Assembly: GCF_900105615.1 (NCBI RefSeq) | Contig: NZ_LT630003.1 | Span: 5,210,001-5,274,000, forward strand | DNA: 64,000 nt | Direction of reading: 5' to 3' | DNA from: Lacrimispora sphenoides JCM 1415 | Lineage (GTDB): Bacteria > Bacillota > Clostridia > Lachnospirales > Lachnospiraceae | Shown here: piece after piece, positions 18,302-27,512 of the stretch | Position numbering within the stretch: position 1 is the stretch's first letter | Layout of the letters: each line of letters opens with the position of its first letter | Notes under the pieces: generated by a model | What the model was told of the DNA's origin: nothing | The model's input: the letters and a program-made list of their open reading frames with translations, nothing else | Database searches by the model: none | Position numbers and translations under genes: made by a program

Positions 18302-20291
18302 GGAAAACAGAACGATTCGAGTCGGGTTTGTGGGAAACCCCAATTGCGGGAAAACAACCTTATTCAATGCATTTACTGGAGCAAAGCTCAAGGTGGCCAA
18401 CTGGCCGGGTGTCACTGTGGAGAGAGTGGAAGGAGAGACCAGCTACAAGGGACGTCCCATCCGGGTCATAGACACTCCTGGGATCTACAGCCTCACCTGC
18501 TATACCCTGGAAGAAATAGTAACAAGGAAATGCCTGGAAAGCGGAGAGGTTGACGTGATCATCAACGTGGTTGACGCCTCATCTCTGGAACGAAATTTGT
18601 ATTTGACCCTTCAGCTTCTGGAACTTAAAAAGCCGGTTATTTTAGCCCTTAACATGATGGACATCGTTGAGGACAGGGGAATGGAAATTGATTTGCATCG
18701 TCTTCCTGAGATGCTGGGATCCATTCCAGTGGTACCGGTATCAGCAAGAAAACGAACCGGGCTTGATGTATTGCTTCATGCGGTGGTTCATCATTATGAA
18801 GAAGGCCCTCAAGGCGTGGTCGTAAATTATACGCCTAAAATTGAGAATAAAATTTCCAAGATAGAAACTGTGTTAAAGGCTAATTATGGGAAGATGGATA
18901 ATCTAAGATGGCATGCTATTAAGTTCCTGGAATATGATGAGGAAGTCTGGAATGATCATCCCCTGGATTTAAGCAATATCATTGACCATAATTATGAGAA
19001 GGAAATCATCAACCAGAAATACGATTATATAGAAAGCATCATCCACGAATGCCTGGTGAACAAGGAACAAAAAGCTGCGTTTACAGATAAAATCGACGAA
19101 TATTTGACCCATCCCTTTTTAGGGCTGCCGATTTTCCTGGGTATTATGGCACTGGTGTTCTTTTTGACTTTTACTGTGGGAGATTTTTTAAAGGGGTATT
19201 TTGAAATCGCTTTAGGCTTGCTTTCCACCTATATGCAGCAGTTTATGGAAAGCATTTATGCCTCTGCCTGGATCACTTCTCTGGTAGTAGATGGAATTAT
19301 TGCCGGAGTAGGAGGAATTCTGACGTTCCTGCCCAATATCTTTATTCTGTTCCTTGCGCTGGCTTTTCTGGAAGACAGCGGATATATGGCCAGGGTTGCC
19401 TATGTCATGAATGAGATCATGGGGCGGGTAGGACTTTCCGGAAAGGCCTTCCTTCCCATGCTTCTGGGGTTTGGATGTACCGTTCCGGCAATTATGGCGG
19501 CCAGGTCCCTTCCCAGTGAAAAGGACAGGAAAAGAACTATTTTAATTACGCCCTTTATGTCCTGCTCTGCCAGGCTCCCTATTTACGTACTGTTTTCCCA
19601 GATGTTTTTCCCGAAACATGCTTTGGTTGTAGCGTATTCCCTGTATCTTATCGGACTCATGGTTGCCATTACGATCGCTTATGTGACTCACCGGATGACG
19701 AAGGCTGAGGAAGAGGATACCCTGCTAATTGAGCTTCCCGAGTATAAGACACCAAACGGCAGAACGGTAGCGATTTATGTATGGGACAAAGTTAGGGATT
19801 ATTTAGGTAAGGCGGGAACTACCATTTTCCTTGCGACCATTGTGCTTTGGTTTGTATTAAACAGCGGTACGACAGGATTTGTGACAGATGTTTCAGAGAG
19901 CTTTGCAGCTGCCATCGGACGAGTGTTAGTTCCCGTTCTCCGCCCTGCAGGCCTTGGAGACTGGAGGATAGCAGTAGCCCTTATTTCCGGGCTCTCTGCA
20001 AAGGAAGTGGTGGTTTCCAGTTTTTCGGTCCTTTTTGGAATTAACAATATAAATTCCGCTGCAGGAATGGGGGAACTGTCAGGAATTCTTGGGGGTTTTG
20101 GTTTTGGCGGTGTGAATGCTTATGCCCTGATGATTTTCTGCCTCCTGTATTCTCCTTGTATTGCAGCTGTGGCAACGATTAAAAAGGAAACGGGTTCTAT
20201 GAGATGGACCCTTGGCATGGTGTTCTTCCAGTTGGCGGTGGCTTGGGCCGCTTCTGTACTGGTATTTCAGATTGGAAGTCTTATTTTTTAA
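18294..20291 (+). CDS. feoB: Ferrous iron transporter B
   Basis: A 665-residue Fe(II) transporter. The N-terminal G domain has G1 GNPNCGKT (14-21), G3 DTPG and G4 NMMD. It is followed by the helical regulatory domain and a membrane part with two Gate domains (FLPMLLGFGCTVPAIMA; SARLPIYVLF) and about eight to ten TM segments. It imports ferrous iron, the main form under anaerobiosis. Expression is probably shut off by Fur at 17965-17993. The ATG at 18294 lies within the end of feoA. Confidence 0.97.
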   Translation: MNKENRTIRVGFVGNPNCGKTTLFNAFTGAKLKVANWPGVTVERVEGETSYKGRPIRVIDTPGIYSLTCYTLEEIVTRKCLESGEVDVIINVVDASSLERNLYLTLQLLELKKPVILALNMMDIVEDRGMEIDLHRLPEMLGSIPVVPVSARKRTGLDVLLHAVVHHYEEGPQGVVVNYTPKIENKISKIETVLKANYGKMDNLRWHAIKFLEYDEEVWNDHPLDLSNIIDHNYEKEIINQKYDYIESIIHECLVNKEQKAAFTDKIDEYLTHPFLGLPIFLGIMALVFFLTFTVGDFLKGYFEIALGLLSTYMQQFMESIYASAWITSLVVDGIIAGVGGILTFLPNIFILFLALAFLEDSGYMARVAYVMNEIMGRVGLSGKAFLPMLLGFGCTVPAIMAARSLPSEKDRKRTILITPFMSCSARLPIYVLFSQMFFPKHALVVAYSLYLIGLMVAITIAYVTHRMTKAEEEDTLLIELPEYKTPNGRTVAIYVWDKVRDYLGKAGTTIFLATIVLWFVLNSGTTGFVTDVSESFAAAIGRVLVPVLRPAGLGDWRIAVALISGLSAKEVVVSSFSVLFGINNINSAAGMGELSGILGGFGFGGVNAYALMIFCLLYSPCIAAVATIKKETGSMRWTLGMVFFQLAVAWAASVLVFQIGSLIF

Positions 20292-20311
20292 ACTTATAGA
20301 GGAATAAGCCT

Positions 20312-21088
20312 ATGAATGATAAGCTGCTTGTGGAAACTGCGGTTCTGGCAGGTGAGATTATGCTGGTAAGCGGTGCGGAAATTTACCGGGTGGAGAATAC
20401 CATTGACCACATTTTACGAAAGGCAGGCAGGAATACTGCGGAAGCCATCGTTTTTTCTACAGGGATTTTTGCGTCCCTTAATGACCCCGCCATTGAGGCA
20501 ATAACGGTAGCGAGAAGGGTTACGGTAAGATCCACCAACTTAAACAGAGTTTACCTGGTCAATGATGTTTCCAGAATGTTGTGTGAGGACCGCTTGACGG
20601 TGGAGGAAGCCTATGGCAGACTGAAGGAGATACAGGATTCGGTTCAGTACGGCAGGAGGCTAAAGGATATTGGAGTCATGGGCGTGGCAGTATTTTTTAC
20701 TCTGCTATTAGGCGGAGGGGCAAGAGACTGCCTGGCGGCGGCTGTGACCGGAATATCCTTAGCAGCAGCCATGGAGGTCTCCGCAAGAATCAGGCTCAAT
20801 GATTTCTGTGCCAACGGGTTTTGCGCATTCTTAATTGCAATTACCACCCTTTTTATGGGACAGTGGCTTATGCCGGGAATCAAAAGTGACATCATCATTA
20901 TCGGAGCAATCATGCCTCTGGTTCCCGGTGTTATATTTACTACGGCGATCCGGGATACCTTAAATGGTGACTATGCTTCAGGAACGGCAAGGATCATGGA
21001 GGCGGTAGTGATTGCACTTGCAGTGGCTGCAGGCGTGGGAGCAGGCATGGGCTTATTTCAGTGGATGACAGGAGGGCTGTCATGGTAG
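20312..21088 (+). CDS. Threonine/serine exporter, large half (ThrE / YjjP type)
   Basis: A 258-residue membrane protein of the ThrE (DUF1212) family. A cytoplasmic N-terminal part (about 1-115) contains GAEIYRVENTI, and about five TM helices follow. It is half of a split exporter; its stop overlaps the start of the small half by 7 bases. It starts 20 bases after feoB, so it may be transcribed with feoAB under the Fur promoter. Confidence 0.85.
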   Translation: MNDKLLVETAVLAGEIMLVSGAEIYRVENTIDHILRKAGRNTAEAIVFSTGIFASLNDPAIEAITVARRVTVRSTNLNRVYLVNDVSRMLCEDRLTVEEAYGRLKEIQDSVQYGRRLKDIGVMGVAVFFTLLLGGGARDCLAAAVTGISLAAAMEVSARIRLNDFCANGFCAFLIAITTLFMGQWLMPGIKSDIIIIGAIMPLVPGVIFTTAIRDTLNGDYASGTARIMEAVVIALAVAAGVGAGMGLFQWMTGGLSW

Positions 21089-21501
21089 TACAGACGATAG
21101 GGGCCTTTCTGGCGGTAATCAGCTTTTCATTAATATTGGAGCTTCCCAAAAAGCATGTGGTTCTGGCAGGAGGAATCGGCGCAGCCAGCTGGCTTGTCTA
21201 TCTTTTGGTGCAAGCCTCATCCGGTTCTGTTATAGCTGCTGCTTTTTTATCCAGTCTGCTGGTGGCTTTAACCAGCCACATCTTTGCACGGATGTTTAAA
21301 GCTCCGGTCACGGTGTTCCTGGTTGCAGGCATCCTGCCGTCGGTTCCGGGAACATCCATTTACCGGAGCGTATCCTATGTGATCGCAAACAACCCGGAGC
21401 TTTCCAGTCATTATCTGGTGGAAACACTACAGGTTTCAGGCGCCATAGCAATGGCTATTTTTATTATGGATTCTTTGTTCCGATTGGGGCAGAAGAGGTG
21501 A
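21082..21501 (+). CDS. Threonine/serine exporter, small half (ThrE_2 / YjjB type)
   Basis: A 139-residue protein that is nearly all membrane helices (about four), with the conserved ILPSVPG and SYV segment. AGGAGGG within the preceding gene sets the ATG at 21082. Together with the previous protein it reconstitutes the ThrE fold. Its 3' end overlaps the end of the convergent DUF5688 gene by 38 bases, and no terminator separates them. Confidence 0.85.
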   Translation: MVVQTIGAFLAVISFSLILELPKKHVVLAGGIGAASWLVYLLVQASSGSVIAAAFLSSLLVALTSHIFARMFKAPVTVFLVAGILPSVPGTSIYRSVSYVIANNPELSSHYLVETLQVSGAIAMAIFIMDSLFRLGQKR

Positions 21502-22429
21502 ATGCGATAGACAGCTTATCGCTGCTTCCGGAATAGAAATAGATGTGATTGGAAAGACGGTCTTCTTCTGGTACTTCTTCCTGGTTAATGGAGAAAACGG
21601 TTTCTGCTAATTCATCAAAAGAAATATCTTTACTATATGGAATAATGAGGACTTCGTGAATGCTTGAAGGCAGTATGATTAAATCGCTGCCGATGCATGA
21701 TGCGAAGTCTTTTAATATGCCTTCATAAAGCAGACAGCCGGCTCCATTTAATCCGGAGGAATTGGACAGTACGTACATCGGAGGAGACAGTGGCGCGGTA
21801 TCAAAGAATTCTTCCAGGGATTCTTCGTTCATTCCACGTTCGGACGATTTTTTCACTATGTCCTTAATGGCTTCGGGAAGAGAGCGGATACGGGCTGGAA
21901 AAAGGCGGGGCGTATTTGACTTGGCTGCTGAGTACAATTCTTCCGTTGACCGGTTCCAGGCTTTTTGATGGCGGTTGTGGATGAGAGCGGTAAGGTGACT
22001 GTCTTCGTCTCTTTGAAGGGAAAGGTAGAATGTAATAGAAAGATCCAGTTCCGGATAGGAAATATGGGGGACTTCTTTTAACAGTTCCCGGTTGGCTGGT
22101 TCGTTGATCAGCCGGAAGATGATCTTTTCCATGATCTGTTCCTGCGACAGGAATTCTTCAATGGGAAGTTCACCTGGCAGGGGGCTGTTTTGGTAAAGAG
22201 CCATGATGTCATCAAGGATGGCATGAAAAGGCCTGCCCTTTTGGTAGGATTCATAGAAATGGTTTAAATAGATGGTGGGGGCTGCCCGTTCTCCGGCTTT
22301 TCCAATGCAAAGCCCATGCAGGATAAGCCCGTTGTTCTTGGTGATGGGCTGGAGCGTCAGGGTAAATTCCGGCCCCAGCCTTTCTTTCAGGGAATGCCTG
22401 ATCGTTTCCAGAAATGTTTCGTATACCAT
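21464..22429 (-). CDS. DUF5688 family protein
   Basis: A 321-residue cytoplasmic protein. Its opening (KNNGLILHGLCI, then APTIYLNHFYESY and a G.PF..I..DI segment) fits the DUF5688 family, common in Lachnospiraceae and of unknown function. There is no signal peptide or TM. A GGAGGT site lies seven bases before the ATG. The last 38 bases overlap the convergent exporter gene. Confidence 0.8.
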   Translation of the reverse strand: MVYETFLETIRHSLKERLGPEFTLTLQPITKNNGLILHGLCIGKAGERAAPTIYLNHFYESYQKGRPFHAILDDIMALYQNSPLPGELPIEEFLSQEQIMEKIIFRLINEPANRELLKEVPHISYPELDLSITFYLSLQRDEDSHLTALIHNRHQKAWNRSTEELYSAAKSNTPRLFPARIRSLPEAIKDIVKKSSERGMNEESLEEFFDTAPLSPPMYVLSNSSGLNGAGCLLYEGILKDFASCIGSDLIILPSSIHEVLIIPYSKDISFDELAETVFSINQEEVPEEDRLSNHIYFYSGSSDKLSIAFTSSAPIGTKNP

Positions 22430-22587
22430 ATGGTTACCTCCTTAGGTTTATTTATGTAAACTGCTTGGCGCAGAGTTACAACAAGAACAGAATTAGAAAA
22501 ACGTAAGTCATGTGCAACTGCTGGAAATAATTTCCAACAATTTAATGATTGAAAGTATATTATAGTTTAGCACAGGAGGATTGCACT

Positions 22588-22836
22588 ATGACAAAACGTG
22601 AAACTTTAAGATGTAAGGATTTGCTATATGAAGCAATCAGGATAGCAGAACAGTCAAGAGAAGAGTTTGAAATTGTAAAGCAGTGTTTTAAAAATGATGA
22701 TATGTATGGCTGTGAAAGGAATCAGCGAAAATCAGACAGGCATTGGGGATATGCAGAAGGTATTTTTAAAGCGCTAAATGAACTGGGATTTGAACACAGA
22801 GAAATGAAGAGACTTCAGGATTTAATCAAGTGGTGA
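22588..22836 (+). CDS. Small hypothetical protein (82 aa)
   Basis: I do not recognise it. AGGAGG lies eight bases before the ATG at 22588, a good site, so it is probably translated. The product is charged, with no TM and predicted mostly helical. It is the first gene after the core chromosome gives way to AT-rich sequence and probably belongs to the island. Confidence 0.6.
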   Translation: MTKRETLRCKDLLYEAIRIAEQSREEFEIVKQCFKNDDMYGCERNQRKSDRHWGYAEGIFKALNELGFEHREMKRLQDLIKW

Positions 22837-23186
22837 ATGTTAGACTCACCGGCAATCATAAGAAGGGTTTATCAGACAATGGGAACAGATTCGATAAATG
22901 ATTCTCTGTTAAGGGTGAAAAGAAAGTAAAATGTAAAATTGAGGAATATAATGATATTGCTCCATTAACATAGTTTGACATCTAAGTAAGTCCATATGCT
23001 TGTATAAATATAAGTATATGGGCTTATTTTAGTGCCTGAAACTGAAAATGGGAACACATAGCCCCCTCCTATAGCTCCAGATGGCTATACGGCTATTCTG
23101 ATGCGTCACAGAGGCAATGTAAAGGTGTATCTTGGAATATAAGTTTCATTTGATGTGAAAAACAGAAAAGGAAGGAATAAAGAATT
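22837..23186. other. Gene-poor stretch with coding fragments
   Basis: No intact gene. One frame ending at 23142 reads GYTAILMRHRGNVKVYLGI before a stop, with an in-frame TAG at 23059. Another frame ending near 22930 gives a short basic peptide. They look like 3' ends of deleted genes, plausibly phage-derived, but I cannot name a family. Confidence 0.35.
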
Positions 23187-23531
23187 ATGGCAAAGAGAGT
23201 AAGTAATATGAATGAATTGGCTGCAGCTCTAAAACCTACTATGTTAGGTATGGTTGATGAGATGACAGAAAGAGTCTATCAGACATTGAATTATTTTCTA
23301 AAAGAGTATTACAATGATTATAATCCAAAATACTACCGAAGGCAATATGATTTTTTGCGTTCAGCAGTAAAGGTTGAGTCAAAAGTAAAAGGTAATAAAG
23401 TAATAGCTTCTGTGTACATTGATACAGATTCTATGGATAAAAGAAAACATATGACCGTTGCTTTACTATTAAGAGAGCTACAGAACAAATCTAAAAAAGA
23501 GAGGACAATACATATAACAAGAAGACAATAG
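23187..23531 (+). CDS. Hypothetical protein, possibly phage structural remnant
   Basis: A 114-residue basic protein with a GGAAGGAA site before the ATG. The part up to residue 85 (N..L...L.P......DE, then YY.DYNPK.Y.R.YDFL.S) resembles small tail/head-joining proteins seen in Firmicute prophages. The last 30 residues are very basic and unlike that family, so the gene may be truncated or frameshifted. No other structural phage genes are nearby. Function not assigned. Confidence 0.5.
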   Translation: MAKRVSNMNELAAALKPTMLGMVDEMTERVYQTLNYFLKEYYNDYNPKYYRRQYDFLRSAVKVESKVKGNKVIASVYIDTDSMDKRKHMTVALLLRELQNKSKKERTIHITRRQ

Positions 23532-23735
23532 AAAAGTCTTGAAGATGTATGCGGTAGAATGCATGGAAACATTATAGAATTGGAAAGGTTAATGTTAGAG
23601 GTGTAGGCGCGATCCGTCCTAGTATATAATTAAGGGTACTTTTTGTATGAAAGAGATATTATAGAGGTGTTGAAAGTTCATGGTAAATATTGGTAAATAA
23701 TATTTACATATAAAATTGTATAATAATATGAATAG

Positions 23736-23761
23736 GCCGGTAGCTGTCAAATGCTACCGGC
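23736..23761 (+). terminator. Hairpin, weak terminator
   Basis: GCCGGTAGC (23736-23744) pairs perfectly with GCTACCGGC (23753-23761). It lacks a strong T-run (TGATTTGTT). It lies 43 bases before the next small gene, so it may instead be a leader structure. Confidence 0.45.
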
Positions 23762-23803
23762 TGATTTGTTGCATAAAACCAGTTATAAAAATGGAGGATA
23801 TGA

Positions 23804-24025
23804 ATGACAGTATTTATAGAAGAGGATTTACTTACGAATTTTCCTGCTCGGCAGCTTGGGTTATATCGAAAGGTGATAAAAGAATATGGTGATGCAACTA
23901 TCTATATATCTGATATGGCATATGACATTAAGGGGAATAGTTTACTTGGATATTATTCACTAAAAACCAAAGTAAACTGCAATAGATCAGACTTTTGGGA
24001 ACTATTTAACAAGCTAAAGAAGTAA
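23804..24025 (+). CDS. Small hypothetical protein (73 aa)
   Basis: I do not recognise it. GGAGG (23793-23797) is six bases before the ATG at 23804. The product is soluble and contains a DFWELFNKLKK end. A second ATG at 23800 is in a different frame and is not supported by spacing. It is a single gene preceded by a hairpin. Confidence 0.55.
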   Translation: MTVFIEEDLLTNFPARQLGLYRKVIKEYGDATIYISDMAYDIKGNSLLGYYSLKTKVNCNRSDFWELFNKLKK

Positions 24026-24188
24026 TAGATTACAATTTACGGTAGCATTTTATTACCATAAAAACAAAATTTTGTGAGCAATTTGGTTGCCCAGGTTGTC
24101 GACATTAAGTAGTTTATAAGATAAAATAGTACTGAAGCAAGTAATTAGATTAGATTTTGTTTTAATTTAAAGGGGGTAAAATATAAGC

Positions 24189-24767
24189 ATGATCAAAAAT
24201 GAAATTCTTGTCTTATTAACTCATCAATGGTGCGATTGGGAAGCAAGTTATGTTATTGCCGTAGTGAATTCTTTTTCTGATTATGTGGTAAAAACTATTG
24301 CCATTGATGTCTTACCCAAAATATCAATGGGAGGTATCAGGGCCTGTATTGATTATAGTTTAGAAAATTATCATACATATGAAAAGCTTGCTATGGTAAT
24401 TTTACCAGGAGGTCTTTCTTGGGAAGAAAACGATTATGATGAAATAAAAGGATTCGTGAAAGTACTCAAAGAAAAGAATATTTCTATTGCAGCAATATGT
24501 GGCGCGACCTATTTCTTGTGTAAACACGGCTTTCTAGATTGTGTTAAGCATACAGGAGATTCCTTAGATCTCTTTAAGAGTGCTAAGGGATACAAAGGAG
24601 AAGACTTATATGTTTCTGCTCAAGTGGTGGTGGATTGCGGTTTTATTACTGCAAATGAAACTGCAGCTGTGGAATTTGCTTATGAAATCTTCAAAATTCT
24701 TAAAGTTGATAGTAACGAGGAAATGAGTCAATGGTTTGACAATTTTAAAAATGGGGCTATTCGGTAG
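24189..24767 (+). CDS. DJ-1/PfpI family protein
   Basis: A 192-residue class I glutamine-amidotransferase-like protein. The nucleophile elbow is seen as AAICGAT (Cys104), preceded by VILPGGLSWE. The family includes chaperones/deglycases and small proteases; this one fits the YdeA/YoaZ-like subgroup that often travels on mobile DNA. There is no signal peptide. A GGGGG site precedes the ATG. It ends in a good terminator at 24811. Confidence 0.8.
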   Translation: MIKNEILVLLTHQWCDWEASYVIAVVNSFSDYVVKTIAIDVLPKISMGGIRACIDYSLENYHTYEKLAMVILPGGLSWEENDYDEIKGFVKVLKEKNISIAAICGATYFLCKHGFLDCVKHTGDSLDLFKSAKGYKGEDLYVSAQVVVDCGFITANETAAVEFAYEIFKILKVDSNEEMSQWFDNFKNGAIR

Positions 24768-24810
24768 GATATGAGCATTATGCGAAGCCGATAAAACTAA
24801 ATATGTTAGG

Positions 24811-24850
24811 AAACCTACTAGCTATTAATAACTAAGCTAGTAGGTTTTTT
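24811..24850 (+). terminator. Terminator of the DJ-1/PfpI gene
   Basis: A perfect 13-bp stem (24811-24823 with 24835-24847) followed by T6. Confidence 0.9.
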
Positions 24851-25232
24851 CGTTAATTTAATCAATAAAACTAAGATTATCCGGAACAGGCTCTAGATAG
24901 AGCGTAACCGACAAAACCTGGGGAAGATTTCATCGGCCGAAGTACGAACATGAGATGTTTATTGAAATTAAGTTAAAAAAAGTTAAGAGGCCGACAAGAG
25001 TGAGAGGTCTTGCCGGCTTAATGAAGTAGATTTATGTAAAAGGCTACCAGCCTATATACGTTTTTAATTTAACTGAAAATTATGATAAAAGTTTGATAAA
25101 ACTGTGAAAAATTTGTGAAAAGAGGATATATATCGAATCGTATATTTTACAGATGAAAGAACTATTTCGATGGTGTGAAATGGCAACTGTAGATAACCCG
25201 GTGTCTATTGTAATTAATATGGAGGTAGCATA
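24851..25232. other. Non-coding stretch with one hairpin
   Basis: No gene is supported. GCCGACAAGA (24990-24999) pairs with TCTTGCCGGC (25008-25017) apart from one mismatch. It has no T-run. The rest is AT-rich with no recognisable element. Confidence 0.5.
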
Positions 25233-25447
25233 ATGGTAATTTTTGATTTTTTATTGTATTGGCACGTATCTTCGCTGTTTGATATAAAGAGAACAAGCCT
25301 AAATGGACACCTCGTTATAGAACACAAGAGTTTCTAGATTGGAAATACCCGAACAATCCAAATATGAGAGCTTTGGAAAAGAAGAATAGGACCTGTTTAA
25401 TTGGTCACTTACCTCTGACACCAGCAGAAAAGGTAGCGTATAAATAG
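25233..25447 (+). pseudogene. Frameshifted small gene, unknown family
   Basis: ATG at 25233, with GGAGG nine bases upstream, opens a frame beginning MVIFDFLLYWHVSSLFDI. A second frame, open from 25283 to a TAG at 25445-25447, continues with PKWTPRYRTQEFLDWKYPNN. The switch falls around 25284-25290 (TATAAAGAGAA), so one base change joins them into about 70 residues. The downstream part has normal, non-random composition. I do not recognise the family. Confidence 0.4.
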
Positions 25448-25809
25448 CATATTTTTTTATATAGCAGAGAGATATACAATTCGCCTAAATTCAATTTCTT
25501 TAATACACTTTTATAGATTACTTATTTGCTTATGCAGTGGTTTTACAGCTTTTACATCTTCGTATAATATATACATTACGAATACATTACAGATTATTGA
25601 TTAATTCTTAATTTTTTATTGCTCTTTTAGTAAAATCCAGATTCTATATTGATTTGATTAAAAAAGTCTGATATATTAAGCGCGAAACTATAAAATTCAG
25701 TTTTATATGGAGGGGATTTATATGAAAAAACCACATTATTAGTATCTAGTTTTACAATGGTTTTAATGTTTTTAATTACCTAAAAATTGAATCAGGGGGG
25801 ACTTGTGAA
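25448..25809. other. AT-rich leader region of the lipase gene with a broken signal peptide
   Basis: Mostly AT-rich with no intact gene. ATG at 25722 after GGAGGGG reads only MKKPHY before a stop. Reading one frame over gives TTLLVSSFTMVLMFLIT, like the hydrophobic core of a signal peptide, before another stop at 25779. This looks like the relic of a secreted-protein gene. Confidence 0.4.
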
Positions 25810-27219
25810 ATGAAAAAGAATTTAAAAAAAGCAACTATTATGTTATTAGTATTTTCTATGACACTAACAAATTTTTCAATGATTGTAAGAGCAGATGAAC
25901 CAATGGCACATGAAACAGAAGGAAATGATGCAGAGGAGACAATAAGAATACCTACATTAGAAGATATAGACTATTTAATAGAATCGGCAGAAGAAGTTAA
26001 AAGTGAAGAAGATATAAATAAAATGCCTCCATTAAAGTTTCCGGTAGAATTTCCAGAAGTTAGCACCAGGAGTTTTATAGGGGGAAATAGTTATCCAATT
26101 GTATTGGTTCATGGCTTTATGGGCTTTGGAAGGGAAGAATTATTAGGATATAAATATTGGGGTGGAGTAGTTGATCTCCAAGAAAAGTTAAATGCCTCAG
26201 GGCACGAGACCTATACCGCAACAGTAGGTCCGGTATCCAGTAACTGGGATAGAGCTTGTGAACTTTACGCTTATATAGTAGGTGGAACAGTAGATTATGG
26301 AGAAGCTCATGCAAAAGAATTTAAACATAATAGATATGGAAGGACATTTCCAGGCTTATATAAAAATATAAGCAATGAAAATAAAATACATTTAATAGGT
26401 CATAGTATGGGCGGACAAACCATACGTACACTTACACAGTTGTTAAGTGAAGGAAGCGAAGGGGAGATAAATTGCGGACAAGAAAATGTTTCACCATTGT
26501 TTGAAGGTGGAAAGCATTGGATCCATAGTGTTAGTACCATATCGACACCGAATGATGGTACAACTTTATCAGATCTAATGCCATCAAAAGATTTAATAAG
26601 TTATACATTTGGTGTATTAGGAACAATAACCGGTAAAAACAACTTATTTAGCTCAACATATGATTTAAAATTAGATCAATGGGGATTAAAAAAGCAGGCT
26701 GGAGAATCTCAACGTGATTATATAAAAAAGGTTTTAGAAAGCAATATCTGGAATAGTACAAAGGATATAGCAACTTATGATTTATCCACAGAAGGTGCAC
26801 AAGAGCTTAATGCATGGGTAAAAGCTCAGTCAGATGTATATTATTTTTCCTGGACAACGCAGGCAACTACAGAATCGATACTTACAGGTCATTCTATAGC
26901 ACAAATTGGCCCAATGAATCCTGTATTTTATCCAACAGCAAACTTAATGGGAAAATATACACGTAAACAAAAAGATCTTCCTATCATTGATAAAAAATGG
27001 TTCCCAAATGATGGGGTTGTAAATTGTATTAGCCAAGATGGACCTAAGTTAGGGTCTAATGATGTTATTGAACAATACAATGGTGGTATAAAAATAGGAC
27101 AATGGAATGCAATGCCAAGAATCATAAATACAGATCATATGGACATAGTAGGTACATTTGGCAACGTTAAAGACTGGTATATGGATTATGCAAGATTTTT
27201 AAGTAATTTGTCAAGATAA
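25810..27219 (+). CDS. Secreted lipase (Staphylococcus/Geobacillus family I.5-I.6 type)
   Basis: A 469-residue protein with a Sec signal peptide (about 1-29) and a short acidic propeptide-like stretch (30-85), then an alpha/beta-hydrolase. The oxyanion segment is PIVLVHGFMGF. The nucleophile elbow is GHSMGG (Ser199). Asp401 in PNDGVV and His443 in DHMDIVG complete the triad. The YWGG, SSNWDRA and DYGEAHA motifs match the zinc/calcium-dependent staphylococcal and Geobacillus lipases. It probably hydrolyses triacylglycerols or phospholipids outside the cell. It is AT-rich, unlike the core genes, which suggests transfer with the island. Confidence 0.88.
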   Translation: MKKNLKKATIMLLVFSMTLTNFSMIVRADEPMAHETEGNDAEETIRIPTLEDIDYLIESAEEVKSEEDINKMPPLKFPVEFPEVSTRSFIGGNSYPIVLVHGFMGFGREELLGYKYWGGVVDLQEKLNASGHETYTATVGPVSSNWDRACELYAYIVGGTVDYGEAHAKEFKHNRYGRTFPGLYKNISNENKIHLIGHSMGGQTIRTLTQLLSEGSEGEINCGQENVSPLFEGGKHWIHSVSTISTPNDGTTLSDLMPSKDLISYTFGVLGTITGKNNLFSSTYDLKLDQWGLKKQAGESQRDYIKKVLESNIWNSTKDIATYDLSTEGAQELNAWVKAQSDVYYFSWTTQATTESILTGHSIAQIGPMNPVFYPTANLMGKYTRKQKDLPIIDKKWFPNDGVVNCISQDGPKLGSNDVIEQYNGGIKIGQWNAMPRIINTDHMDIVGTFGNVKDWYMDYARFLSNLSR

Positions 27220-27240
27220 ATAGATGAAATAATAAGGTAA

Positions 27241-27276
27241 AACTAGCTTATCAAATTTATGATGAGCTAGTTTTTT
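27241..27276 (+). terminator. Terminator of the lipase gene
   Basis: AACTAGCT and ATCA pair with TGAT and AGCTAGTT, followed by a T run (27271-27276). Confidence 0.8.
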
Positions 27277-27512
27277 ATACTAAAAGAAACGGAGTTTTTT
27301 CTTTCCGGCAATCCCTGGCTTCTGTTATCAGTTGAATAGCTAGGAAGTATCAAGTCAGCTAGTCATAGTACTAGGAATCACAGGAAGATTTGCCTGTTTG
27401 AAAATAAAATATTGAGGCTGGAAAACCGAGAATGTGGTTTATATACGATAAGTAATATGATAGAATGGTGGTATGTTATGGCGTATTTTGAGTTAGATAG
27501 AGGAGGGGATGG

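Noticed and set aside
23565..23575. AGAATGCAT as a possible left attachment repeat matching the tRNA-Arg edge
   Set aside because: Only nine bases match and none of the tRNA 3' sequence is shared, which is within chance expectation.
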